A DNA stretch of 14,620 nucleotides. Origin: Candidatus Nitrosopumilus sp. Its GTDB lineage: Archaea > Thermoproteota > Nitrososphaeria > Nitrososphaerales > Nitrosopumilaceae. Made by a program: the position numbers and the translations under genes. The notes below the pieces were generated by a model. That model did no database searches, was not told the origin of the DNA, and worked only from the letters and a program-made list of their open reading frames with translations. The stretch lies in contig JAEMQG010000115.1 of NCBI GenBank assembly GCA_022758935.1, positions 1 through 14,620 of the forward strand, written 5' to 3'. This document shows, in pieces, positions 6,524 to 12,779 of this stretch (position 1 is the stretch's first letter; each line of letters starts with the position of its first letter).

Positions 6524-7369
6524 TTATTTTTCCACTGGGTTTCCGATCATGTTACCCCATTCAGTCCAAGAACCATCATAGTTTCGAACCTTGGAATAAC
6601 CAAGAAGATATTTTAGAACAAACCAACTATGCGATGATCTTTCACCAATTCTACAATAGCATATAACATCTTTATCAGCTGTCACACCTTTTTGTTCATA
6701 ATTTTGTTTAAGAATTTCTACAGACTTGAATGTTCCATCAGCATCATTTACAGCAGTTGCCCATGGAATATTATTTGCTCCAGGAATATGTCCACCTCGC
6801 TGTGCATGTTCCATTGGATATTCAGGTGGTGCTGTAATTTCACCAGTGAATTCTTTGGTTGATCTTACATCAACCATCACGGTGTCTTCTCGCCCCAATG
6901 CTCTACTAACATCAAACAAATAAGCACGTAATCCTTCATCAGGAGGCTGTGCCTTGTACGCGATGAAAGAAAATTGAGGTTCTTCTGTTGTGTATCCTTT
7001 ATTTTCTAATTCCCATTTTTTTCTTCCACCATCCATAATCTTTAGATTTTCATGGCCATAGAATTTGAAAACCCAAAAAACAAATGCTGCAAACCAATTA
7101 TTAAAATCACCATAAAGAATTACTTCAGTGTCTTCACTTATACCGTTTTTCGACATTAATGCTTCAAATTGTTTTTTATTAATTATATCTCGAGTTATTA
7201 GATCATTGATATCACGTTTCCACCAAATTAAGCTTGCTCCTTTAATGTGACCTTTATGATATCCATTTACTGGATCATAATCTACTTCAACTAATTTTCT
7301 ATTCTCATTTGGCGGATTATTGTATACCCAATTGGTATCTACTAAAACTTCAGGATGTGCGTAATTCAC
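6524..7369 (-). CDS. sseA: Two-domain rhodanese (thiosulfate/3-mercaptopyruvate sulfurtransferase)
   Basis: This 281-residue protein has two tandem rhodanese domains, the usual size for the thiosulfate or mercaptopyruvate sulfurtransferase family, which moves sulfane sulfur to a thiophilic acceptor through a cysteine persulfide. The N-terminal domain (about 8-125) is inactive: Asp88 in LYGDFNNW sits where the Cys would be. The C-terminal domain (about 150-278) has VDVRSTKEF, RGGHIPGA and the active-site loop CRIGERSS, with catalytic Cys239. The loop is closer to thiosulfate sulfurtransferases (CRKGxR) than to mercaptopyruvate enzymes (CGSGxTA). No signal peptide is seen, so it is cytoplasmic. 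GTG at 7369 is the only usable start near the N-terminus. A strong TATA-like sequence lies only about 10 bases upstream of it, and a weaker one (TTAAGTATG) about 26 upstream. Confidence 0.9.
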   Translation of the reverse strand: MNYAHPEVLVDTNWVYNNPPNENRKLVEVDYDPVNGYHKGHIKGASLIWWKRDINDLITRDIINKKQFEALMSKNGISEDTEVILYGDFNNWFAAFVFWVFKFYGHENLKIMDGGRKKWELENKGYTTEEPQFSFIAYKAQPPDEGLRAYLFDVSRALGREDTVMVDVRSTKEFTGEITAPPEYPMEHAQRGGHIPGANNIPWATAVNDADGTFKSVEILKQNYEQKGVTADKDVICYCRIGERSSHSWFVLKYLLGYSKVRNYDGSWTEWGNMIGNPVEK

Positions 7370-7565
7370 ATTATTTTATAAATTTGTATTCATACTTAAT
7401 TGTTTTCACATTGTATTGGCTAAACGGCCATTATATCAAATTTTTATTTTTCTTAAATATGGTATCTTCACTAGCCTCACCTTCGAATTTAAAATTGATG
7501 GGCAGATAATTTTCCATCATAATTATCGTCGCAGAAAATAAAAAAGAGAAAAGAAAAAGTATTTG
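7370..7565. other. Intergenic region between the rhodanese gene and the 236-residue gene
   Basis: These 196 bases hold the rhodanese promoter: TATA-like TTTATAAAAT near 7373-7385 and a weaker box near 7391-7402, both minus strand. They also hold the T-rich terminator of the gene to the right. A 29-codon minus-strand frame (7431-7520) is possible but has no promoter or ribosome-binding site. Confidence 0.5.
7534..7558 (-). terminator. T-rich terminator after the 236-residue protein gene
   Basis: On the minus strand the bases just after the stop (7566) read as a run of T with few interruptions, including CTTTTTCTTTTC and TTTTTTATTTTC. Such tracts terminate archaeal RNA polymerase. Confidence 0.55.
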
Positions 7566-8276
7566 TTATTTTTTAAATTCTGGAGCCCATTGATCCGTAT
7601 TTCTTAAATCAGTGGAACTAATTGTTTTTGTCGCGTTTGGAGTTTCTGTTAGTTTCAATTGTTCCATAGCTGGATTCATCGGGGTGTAACCCTTACACTC
7701 GAAACTAAATTGGTCTACAAGGACAAATCCTTTTCCAGTGTATCCTTCCTCATTATCAGATCTTGTAGCTACTACATAGTTTGTCACTTGACAATCACGG
7801 TACTCAAAAGATCGAAGAACGTTCCCTCCCTTTGCTAAAAATACAGTAACGTCAAAGAATTTGTAGTCATATTCAAATCCTGAACTGGCAAAGTACTTTT
7901 GGGTTTCGTCAGCTGCCTCATATAGATATGGAGTTTTGCCAACAATTTTTTCCATTGTGAATGAAGGTTTGGATCTACCAGTTGTTTCGCTACTTTCCTG
8001 TGACTTTGATTTAGCAGTACCAGAAGAAAGAGTCGTAGTCCCATATCCGCCTGTTTGTGTAAATTGTTGAATTGGCACCATCTCACTGCCATCTCTAAAT
8101 TCAAATAATGCAGTAGTGGTGACGTTTTCTACAAATACCATTTTTGAAGGTTGCAGTGATACTGTTAGTGCCTCGATGTCAACAATTCCAAAACCTGTGA
8201 CAAATAGAATTGTAAACATCACAACGACACTTAGTGTCACGCCCATCGCAAATATAGAAAGTTGCTTTTTAATCAT
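7566..8276 (-). CDS. Membrane-anchored extracytoplasmic protein, function unknown
   Basis: This 236-residue protein begins MIKKQLS followed by a hydrophobic helix (about 8-31), a signal anchor or uncleaved signal peptide that places the rest outside the membrane. Residues 32-75 are beta-rich. A Ser/Thr/Gly linker (about 74-104) follows, as is common in archaeal surface proteins that are glycosylated. The second domain (about 105-200) has Cys162 (YRDCQVTNY) and Cys194 (FECKGYTPM), spaced to form a disulfide outside the cell. The tail has TPMNPAMEQLKL and ends in a basic KK. A TATA-like box 26 bases before the ATG supports the start. It is divergent from the copper protein gene and may share its regulation. 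I do not recognise the family. Confidence 0.8.
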   Translation of the reverse strand: MIKKQLSIFAMGVTLSVVVMFTILFVTGFGIVDIEALTVSLQPSKMVFVENVTTTALFEFRDGSEMVPIQQFTQTGGYGTTTLSSGTAKSKSQESSETTGRSKPSFTMEKIVGKTPYLYEAADETQKYFASSGFEYDYKFFDVTVFLAKGGNVLRSFEYRDCQVTNYVVATRSDNEEGYTGKGFVLVDQFSFECKGYTPMNPAMEQLKLTETPNATKTISSTDLRNTDQWAPEFKK

Positions 8277-8297
8277 CGAACTGGATTTATTTTTGAA

Positions 8298-8307
8298 TTA
8301 TATTAAA
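8298..8307 (-). promoter_or_regulatory. TATA-like box of the 236-residue protein gene
   Basis: The minus-strand sequence TTTAATATAA is centred 26 bases before the ATG at 8276, which predicts a leaderless transcript. Confidence 0.5.
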
Positions 8308-8500
8308 GGCTTGCCCCATATCCAAATTTGAGAATGATAATCAATATTTTTTGATATTCATTTCTTTTGCTTTTAGTTAATTCAATATATGAAATAATTA
8401 GGAAGAATTATTCCAGGTTAAATTGGATCACAAAATTTAGATATATTCTGAGACCATTTATTGTAATTCATTCGCATTCGTTAATTCTTTGATTTTCTTG

Positions 8501-8510
8501 TTTTTATAAA
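8501..8510 (+). promoter_or_regulatory. TATA-like box of the blue copper protein gene
   Basis: TTTTTATAAA directly precedes the ATG at 8511. If it is the TATA box, transcription would start near 8531-8533, inside the longest reading frame, and the downstream TTG at 8565 would be the start codon. Confidence 0.4.
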
Positions 8511-9059
8511 ATGCTTAACTTTGTTCATCACGGTCTAAATAGTGGTAAATATTACCCAATAAAATTGGTAAAACAAAAGAGCCAGGCTAAAAAATTAGGT
8601 CGAAATACAATATTTATAATTACAGGAATTGTTGTGATTGTTTCAGCCGGTGGATACTATGCATACCAATCATTTATTCCAGTCAATGTTGACTATCCTG
8701 TATTTTTGGTTCCTGAAAACATTTTGATAAAGACTGGAAAAACAACTGATGGGCATTATGCATTTGCAATGCAATCAAGTCGGGGTGGAAAACAAGTACC
8801 TCGTCCAGGTGGAATGACTAGCCCTACTTTGAATGTATCAAAAGGGAATCTAATTTCTGTCCACATAATTAACGAAATATTAAACACTGATGCAGAAAAA
8901 TCAATTCATAATTTTAACATTGATGAATTTAATGTGCATTCAAAAGATCTTGGATATTTTGAATCGCAGTCCATTACGTTTTTGGCAGATAAACCGGGAG
9001 AATTTATTTATCATTGCACTCTTCATCCTGAGATGAAAGGAGTGCTAAGTGTGAAATGA
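8511..9059 (+). CDS. Membrane-anchored amicyanin/plastocyanin-like blue copper protein
   Basis: The protein has a basic N-terminus, one membrane helix (about 33-51) and an extracytoplasmic cupredoxin domain. Type 1 copper ligands are visible as His133 (SIHNFNID) and the C-terminal loop YHCTLHPEM with Cys169, His172 and Met175. The C-x2-H-x2-M spacing is that of amicyanin. Such proteins carry single electrons outside the membrane. Ammonia-oxidising archaea rely on many small blue copper proteins where other organisms use cytochromes c, so a place in the respiratory chain is a reasonable inference. The start is uncertain. ATG 8511 gives 182 residues, but a strong TATA-like TTTTTATAAA ends at base 8510, so the transcript may begin about 20 bases inside this frame. 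TTG at 8565 would give 164 residues starting with a basic VKQKSQAKK, a natural signal-anchor N-terminus. Confidence 0.85.
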   Translation: MLNFVHHGLNSGKYYPIKLVKQKSQAKKLGRNTIFIITGIVVIVSAGGYYAYQSFIPVNVDYPVFLVPENILIKTGKTTDGHYAFAMQSSRGGKQVPRPGGMTSPTLNVSKGNLISVHIINEILNTDAEKSIHNFNIDEFNVHSKDLGYFESQSITFLADKPGEFIYHCTLHPEMKGVLSVK

Positions 9060-9276
9060 AATATTAAATTGAGTCTTCATACCAATAATAGAGAATAAGA
9101 AAAATATCCTATTGAATTTAAACTAAATCGCTTTGAAATATTAGTTGATTTTAGTATCTGAATATTGTTTTATTATTGGACATATTTCATCCATGCAAAG
9201 TGATCATGTGAACTTGTTTGTAAAGAATTTCCATTATATAGTATCAAATAAATTAAAAAAATATCCTTTTAACTAA
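9060..9276. other. AT-rich intergenic region before nadK
   Basis: I see no gene of credible length, no RNA gene and no clear inverted repeat here. The right end holds the nadK promoter (TATA-like AAATAAATTAAA at 9246-9257). Confidence 0.5.
9246..9257 (+). promoter_or_regulatory. TATA-like box of the nadK-nob1 unit
   Basis: AAATAAATTAAA is centred about 26 bases upstream of the ATG at 9277, the first codon of a 7-codon upstream ORF. The predicted transcript start therefore coincides with that ATG and leaves a 20-base leader before the nadK TTG. Confidence 0.45.
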
Positions 9277-9300
9277 ATGCGATTTAGGAGAACTGTTTGA
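9277..9300 (+). other. Seven-codon upstream ORF overlapping the nadK start
   Basis: ATG 9277 opens MRFRRTV and ends at TGA 9298-9300, which overlaps the nadK TTG (9297-9299) by two bases. The ribosome-binding sequence AGGAG (9286-9290), 6 bases before the TTG, is inside this ORF. The predicted transcript start falls on the ATG, so a leaderless-initiating ribosome would translate it and terminate on top of the nadK start. Short ATG frames also arise by chance, so translation is unproven. Confidence 0.4.
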
Positions 9301-10112
9301 AACTTGAAAAGGTAGCAGTAGTTAGTAAGGTGGGCTCAAAAGAATCAGAAGAGGCAGCAAAAACTGTAGCTAAAAAATTTCTAGCAAAAAAATCTAAAGT
9401 ATTTACAATTTCTCCCATAGATGTAGAGGGTGCAGAAAAAGTAGAGTCATTGGAGGATTTAAAAAAAGAAAAACTCGATCTTGTAGTTACCTTGGGCGGG
9501 GATGGAACAACCCTTAGAGTTTTCAGATATCTTGAAAATGAGACTCCAATTCTGACAATTAATGTTGGAGGAAATAGAGGAATATTATCTGAGATAACTA
9601 TTGATGAAATAGATGGTGCAATAAATAAAATTCTAAAAGATGAATTCTTTTTGGATAAACGAACTAGGGTTGTCGCATCTTGTGGAGGTAAAGAATTTCC
9701 ACCAGCATTAAACGAAATTTATATTTGTAGAACAAATCTTACAAAAACTGCAGAAATTGAAATTAAATTTCAAGATGATACAGTAAAACAGAAAATGGAC
9801 GGAGTGATTATTGCTACACCAAGTGGTTCAACAGGGCACTCATTTTCTTTAGGTGGCCCCATCCTTCATGAAAGTTTAGATGTTTTGATCATCACACCAG
9901 TTGCTCCAGTTTACAGATTAGAGTCAATAGTTGTACCAGATGAAAAAATAGAAATAATCTCATCCCATGATTGCAGTATAGTCATGGATGCGCAAGTAGT
10001 AAAATCAGCAGGCTACGGAGAACCAATAATTATAAAGAAATATACAAAACCAGCAGTCTTTGTTAGATTAAAGAAACGGGGATTGAGACAGATGAGCAAG
10101 CTTGGATTTTAG
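9297..10112 (+). CDS. nadK: NAD kinase (ATP/polyphosphate-dependent)
   Basis: NAD kinase phosphorylates NAD+ to NADP+ and so supplies NADPH for biosynthesis in the cytosol. The 271-residue length is normal. The nucleotide-binding motif GGDGT is at 67-71 (VVTLGGDGTTLRVFR). NVGGNRGILSEI (89-100) is the usual glycine-rich turn, ALNE (137-140) carries the conserved Asn-Glu, and DGVIIATPSGSTGHSFSLGG (168-187) contains the second glycine-rich NAD-binding motif. The start is TTG at 9297: an in-frame TAG at 9285-9287 rules out longer forms, and AGGAG lies 6 bases upstream. This ribosome-binding site is unusual here, where most first genes look leaderless. The 3' end overlaps the NOB1-like gene by 11 bases, so the two form an operon. 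Confidence 0.92.
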   Translation: MKLEKVAVVSKVGSKESEEAAKTVAKKFLAKKSKVFTISPIDVEGAEKVESLEDLKKEKLDLVVTLGGDGTTLRVFRYLENETPILTINVGGNRGILSEITIDEIDGAINKILKDEFFLDKRTRVVASCGGKEFPPALNEIYICRTNLTKTAEIEIKFQDDTVKQKMDGVIIATPSGSTGHSFSLGGPILHESLDVLIITPVAPVYRLESIVVPDEKIEIISSHDCSIVMDAQVVKSAGYGEPIIIKKYTKPAVFVRLKKRGLRQMSKLGF

Positions 10113-10608
10113 AATATTAGATGCCAGTGCATTTTATGCCGGAGTCCCGTTTGGATCATCGGATGATTGTTACACAACATCTCTTGTTTATGAGGAGATA
10201 AAACACATCAAAAAAAATCATGGTGTACTAGGAACATTGCTGGAAACTAATAGGCTAAAAATAATGGATCCAGACAAGGAATCAACAGATAGGGCAATAA
10301 TTTCAGCCAAAGAAACAGGTGATTTTCAACAATTATCAAAGCAAGATATTTCCATAATTGCATTATGCATCAATCTCAATGGTGAGATTATTTCAGATGA
10401 TTTTGCAATTACAAATGTTTCAAAAAATCTAGGATTGAAGATATCCTCAATCATGACTAATAGTTTTCAAGATGTTGGAAAATGGGTTCATTATTGTCCT
10501 GGCTGTCGTACAAATCATACAATTGGGAGAGAGTGCCCAATGTGCGGTACCATGCTTAAGAGAAAATTACTCAAGGGGCAATCTTCTGCCATACCAATCA
10601 ACAAATGA
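10102..10608 (+). CDS. nob1: NOB1-like PIN-domain endoribonuclease with zinc ribbon
   Basis: Archaeal Nob1 cuts the 3' end of 16S rRNA precursor in 30S ribosome maturation. The 168-residue protein has a PIN nuclease domain (1-120) with the acidic metal-binding set: Asp7 (ILDASAFYAG), Glu31 or Glu32 (LVYEE), Asp82 (LSKQDISIIAL) and Asp99/Asp100 (ISDDFAITN). A zinc ribbon follows with Cys132, Cys135, Cys145 and Cys148 (YCPGC and CPMCG). This PIN-ribbon order and size match archaeal Nob1 and differ from ribbon-less VapC toxins. The start is TTG at 10102, inside the last codons of nadK, giving MDFRILDASAF as expected for the family. The last 42 bases overlap the 3' end of the convergent rhodanese gene. 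Confidence 0.88.
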   Translation: MDFRILDASAFYAGVPFGSSDDCYTTSLVYEEIKHIKKNHGVLGTLLETNRLKIMDPDKESTDRAIISAKETGDFQQLSKQDISIIALCINLNGEIISDDFAITNVSKNLGLKISSIMTNSFQDVGKWVHYCPGCRTNHTIGRECPMCGTMLKRKLLKGQSSAIPINK

Positions 10609-11325
10609 TCCATCATATAATTTCACATCACGGTAACCTGCAATCATTAGTTGTAAAAATAAGCTAGATGCCCTATGACCATGCATGCAATAACAAACAA
10701 TTTGATCATCTTTAGATATTTTATTTTTAGAAAATAAATTTTGTAAAAAATTTTTGTTTTGAAATAATTTGCCATCATATCCTATTCCTTCAGTAAATGG
10801 AATTAGTTTGGAATTAGGTAAATGTCCGCTCATAAATTCTTGAGGTGTTCGCGCATCTAAAATAATAAAATTATTAAAATTTTCTTTAAGATGGACAGCA
10901 TCTATTCGAATCATGGAGTTGATTTTTGGAATAAACGTTGTTATTTTAGGAATGAATGATTTTTTCGTTAATTCAAATCCATTGTTTTGTAAATCTATTA
11001 TACTTGCATCAAGTAGATGTATTTTATCGTGACCAAAGTACAAAAAAGTCCAAGCAATTCTAGCAGCCGATGGATCCATGGGATCTCCTACAATAACAAC
11101 AGTTTTAGAATCATCGATTCCAATTGAACTAAAAAGTTCAGTAATTTTTTCTGGATCAATAACTAAATTTGAACCGTATTGATCAAATTGAATAACTTGT
11201 TCTATTGTTAGCGATTGAGATTTTATCAGGTGCCCGTACAGCAATAATGTTTTAGGGCGTGTATCCAAAATAATAATATCCTGATCAGAAAAATGATCTC
11301 TTAGCCAATCTATTGAAACTAACAT
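10567..11325 (-). CDS. Second two-domain rhodanese-like sulfurtransferase
   Basis: The 252-residue protein has two rhodanese folds. The N-terminal one (about 3-120) keeps ILDTRP but has no Cys at the active-site position (VIVGDPMDPSAAR), so it is probably inactive. The C-terminal one (about 140-250) has ILDARTPQEFMSGHLPNS and the loop CMHGHRAS with likely catalytic Cys213. Cys211, two residues before, is a possible second thiol. The two-His loop differs from the CRIGERSS loop of the other rhodanese in this window, so the acceptor or donor is probably different. It is cytoplasmic, with no signal peptide. The ATG at 11325 has a TATA-like box 25 bases upstream. Its 3' end overlaps the NOB1-like gene tail to tail. 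Whether it acts on thiosulfate, mercaptopyruvate or a protein persulfide cannot be told. Confidence 0.85.
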   Translation of the reverse strand: MLVSIDWLRDHFSDQDIIILDTRPKTLLLYGHLIKSQSLTIEQVIQFDQYGSNLVIDPEKITELFSSIGIDDSKTVVIVGDPMDPSAARIAWTFLYFGHDKIHLLDASIIDLQNNGFELTKKSFIPKITTFIPKINSMIRIDAVHLKENFNNFIILDARTPQEFMSGHLPNSKLIPFTEGIGYDGKLFQNKNFLQNLFSKNKISKDDQIVCYCMHGHRASSLFLQLMIAGYRDVKLYDGSFVDWYGRRLPLE

Positions 11326-11343
11326 TAATGAGATAGATTTGTC

Positions 11344-11355
11344 AATTTATTTATT
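11344..11355 (-). promoter_or_regulatory. TATA-like box of the second rhodanese gene
   Basis: The minus-strand sequence AATAAATAAATT is centred about 25 bases before the ATG at 11325, in the 34-base gap after the XPF gene. A separate leaderless transcript is likely. Confidence 0.45.
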
Positions 11356-11359
11356 AGTA

Positions 11360-12046
11360 TCAGGTATCATGCAAGGTTTTTTGGTTTGACTCCTTGAGAT
11401 GTTTGCTTTGAGATTCAAGTATTGTTTTTATTTTTTTGGCTCTTGCATTCCCAAGACCTTCAATTTTTGCAAGTTCAGTAGTTGTTGCAGTAAAAACTTT
11501 CAAAGGAGTTCCAAATTTCTCAAGCAATCTAACAGCAAATTTTTCACCAACTCCAGGCAAACTACACAAAGATGATAGTTGTTGTTTTTCTAAATCATTT
11601 GATTTTTTTATTTTTTTTAGGTATGGGCCTTTTGGAGATTCATTTCTAGAACACATTGAAACAAGTAATTTTGCAGTATGAGTTGCGTTAGGAGTAGGAA
11701 TTATAGGAATTTTAAAATCAATCACTATTGTAGAAATGGCACCATAGAAGATCAATGGATTGTCAGTGATTTCCTCAATTTCATCGACATTTCCTTCTAT
11801 TAGCACTATAGGGAATTGAAAATGTTCCTTTAATCTAGAGCATTGGTCAAAAAGTCTACCGTCAAAAACAGAAGACACTAAATCGCGAATACTTTTTCTC
11901 TCCACAACTGTTTCAGGTGCAACGATGTAATCGCCGACAGGCAATGTTTTCATTTCAAGGTTTAACCCTATAGATTTTAGCAGATCTGGAATTCCGCTTT
12001 TGCGTTCTCGTTCATCTACAATAATTCGTAAGTTTTCTAATTTCAT
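11360..12046 (-). CDS. xpf: XPF/ERCC4-type structure-specific DNA endonuclease, short helicase-less form
   Basis: XPF nucleases cut branched DNA such as 3' flaps and fork structures in repair and replication restart. Residues 1-135 are the ERCC4 nuclease domain with Asp11 (IIVDERERKSG), GDYIV (38-42, Asp39) and the signature VERK (48-51). Residues 155-212 hold two helix-hairpin-helix elements, LCSLPGVGEKFAVRLLEKFG and AKIEGLGNARAKKIKTI, which bind DNA and make the dimer. At 228 residues it matches the short crenarchaeal form and lacks the helicase of euryarchaeal Hef. Crenarchaeal short XPF needs PCNA; here the tail QKTLHDT resembles a PCNA-interacting peptide but lacks its aromatic pair. A TATA-like box 28 bases before the ATG supports the start. 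Confidence 0.92.
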   Translation of the reverse strand: MKLENLRIIVDERERKSGIPDLLKSIGLNLEMKTLPVGDYIVAPETVVERKSIRDLVSSVFDGRLFDQCSRLKEHFQFPIVLIEGNVDEIEEITDNPLIFYGAISTIVIDFKIPIIPTPNATHTAKLLVSMCSRNESPKGPYLKKIKKSNDLEKQQLSSLCSLPGVGEKFAVRLLEKFGTPLKVFTATTTELAKIEGLGNARAKKIKTILESQSKHLKESNQKTLHDT

Positions 12047-12068
12047 TAATTCTAATTCGGTTAATTTG

Positions 12069-12080
12069 TTAATATTTTAT
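12069..12080 (-). promoter_or_regulatory. TATA-like box of the XPF gene
   Basis: The minus-strand sequence ATAAAATATTAA is centred about 28 bases before the ATG at 12046, in the 55-base gap after pfdB. It suggests that XPF is transcribed separately from the exosome operon. Confidence 0.45.
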
Positions 12081-12101
12081 TTGAATTCTAATCAGTATTT
12101 G

Positions 12102-12509
12102 TTATTTTCTCGGATTATCATCAGATACTGGAGTGTTTGTCATTTTTGCACCTCCAGATGCTGGGCCTCTCATCATTTCAGTGATTTTTGCTTCCTGTTC
12201 TTTAAGAGATTCTTTCATTCTAGTTTCCTGTTTTTCAAGAACAGTTGAACGTGTTTTTCCCATCTCTTTTCGTTCTTCTAATTCATCAATTAGTTGTTGT
12301 TTTGTAGATTTTATCAAAATTGAACCAGCTTGCTTGTATACATTATCATCAGCCGTAATTTTTTTTAATTCCTCTAGTGCCTTGTCAGTCTCAATTTGTT
12401 CCATTTCAAGATGTTGTTTTTGGGTAATTATTGATTGAAGATTTTGTTGAGATTGTTGCAATTTCATGAGTTGTTCTTGAAGCCATGGTGGCATTTGTCC
12501 TGATGACAT
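12102..12509 (-). CDS. pfdB: Prefoldin beta subunit
   Basis: Prefoldin is a cytosolic hexamer (two alpha, four beta subunits) that holds unfolded proteins and hands them to the thermosome. The 135 residues fit the beta subunit: an N-terminal helix with PPWLQEQLMKLQQSQQNLQS, the helix ending DKALEELKKI, a short hairpin region with VYKQAGSILIKSTKQQLIDE (57-76), and a second long helix (75-115). A Gly/Ser/Pro-rich tail of about 25 residues after EMMRG is an addition to the usual length. It is the last gene of the exosome operon, 24 bases after pcc1, a position also seen in other archaea. Confidence 0.9.
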   Translation of the reverse strand: MSSGQMPPWLQEQLMKLQQSQQNLQSIITQKQHLEMEQIETDKALEELKKITADDNVYKQAGSILIKSTKQQLIDELEERKEMGKTRSTVLEKQETRMKESLKEQEAKITEMMRGPASGGAKMTNTPVSDDNPRK

Positions 12510-12533
12510 GCTAGTTCAATGTTTTTGATTTCA

Positions 12534-12779
12534 TTATATCTTTACCGATTCAATTGAGTCGTAACTTGCCTGAATTAATCTCAAAGTTGAATTAAGATTT
12601 GCTCGTAAGTGTTGAATATGTTCTGAATCTATGGAGATGTGGATTTTATCATTTAATGAAATAGTGGTTTTAGTAGGGTTCTCAGGATAGAATTGATTAT
12701 CAATGTGGATTGAATCAAATATTGCTTTTGTCTTTTCTTTAGCATCAACATTAATTTTAGCATTAAAGATTAATGTCAT
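12534..12779 (-). CDS. pcc1: KEOPS complex subunit Pcc1
   Basis: Pcc1 is the small dimerising subunit of KEOPS, which with Kae1 makes the t6A37 modification of tRNAs reading ANN codons. The 81-residue protein starting MTLIFNAKINVD shows the family layout: a first strand, DSIHIDNQFYPENP (22-35), a second strand pair, and the C-terminal helix HLRANLNSTLRLIQASYDSI (57-76) with the typical LRA-x2-NS-x2-R pattern. A longer frame starts at 12860, but its first 27 residues only translate the eL43 zinc-ribbon region out of frame, so ATG 12779 is chosen. It overlaps the eL43 gene by 17 bases, pointing to translational coupling. Many archaea have rpoP between eL43 and pcc1; it is absent here. Confidence 0.85.
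   Translation of the reverse strand: MTLIFNAKINVDAKEKTKAIFDSIHIDNQFYPENPTKTTISLNDKIHISIDSEHIQHLRANLNSTLRLIQASYDSIESVKI

Noticed and set aside
7309..7509. Plus-strand frame of 66 codons
   Set aside because: It starts inside the rhodanese gene on the other strand and covers its promoter; no motif or promoter supports it.
8401..8414. GGAAGAATTATTCC as a regulatory operator
   Set aside because: Only 12 of 14 bases are symmetric and such AT-rich near-palindromes are common, so it is mentioned only as context and not annotated.
10543..10556. GCGGTACCATGC resembling the 1408-1432 palindrome
   Set aside because: It lies inside the zinc-ribbon codons of the NOB1-like gene and shares only the central GGTACCAT, so chance is sufficient.
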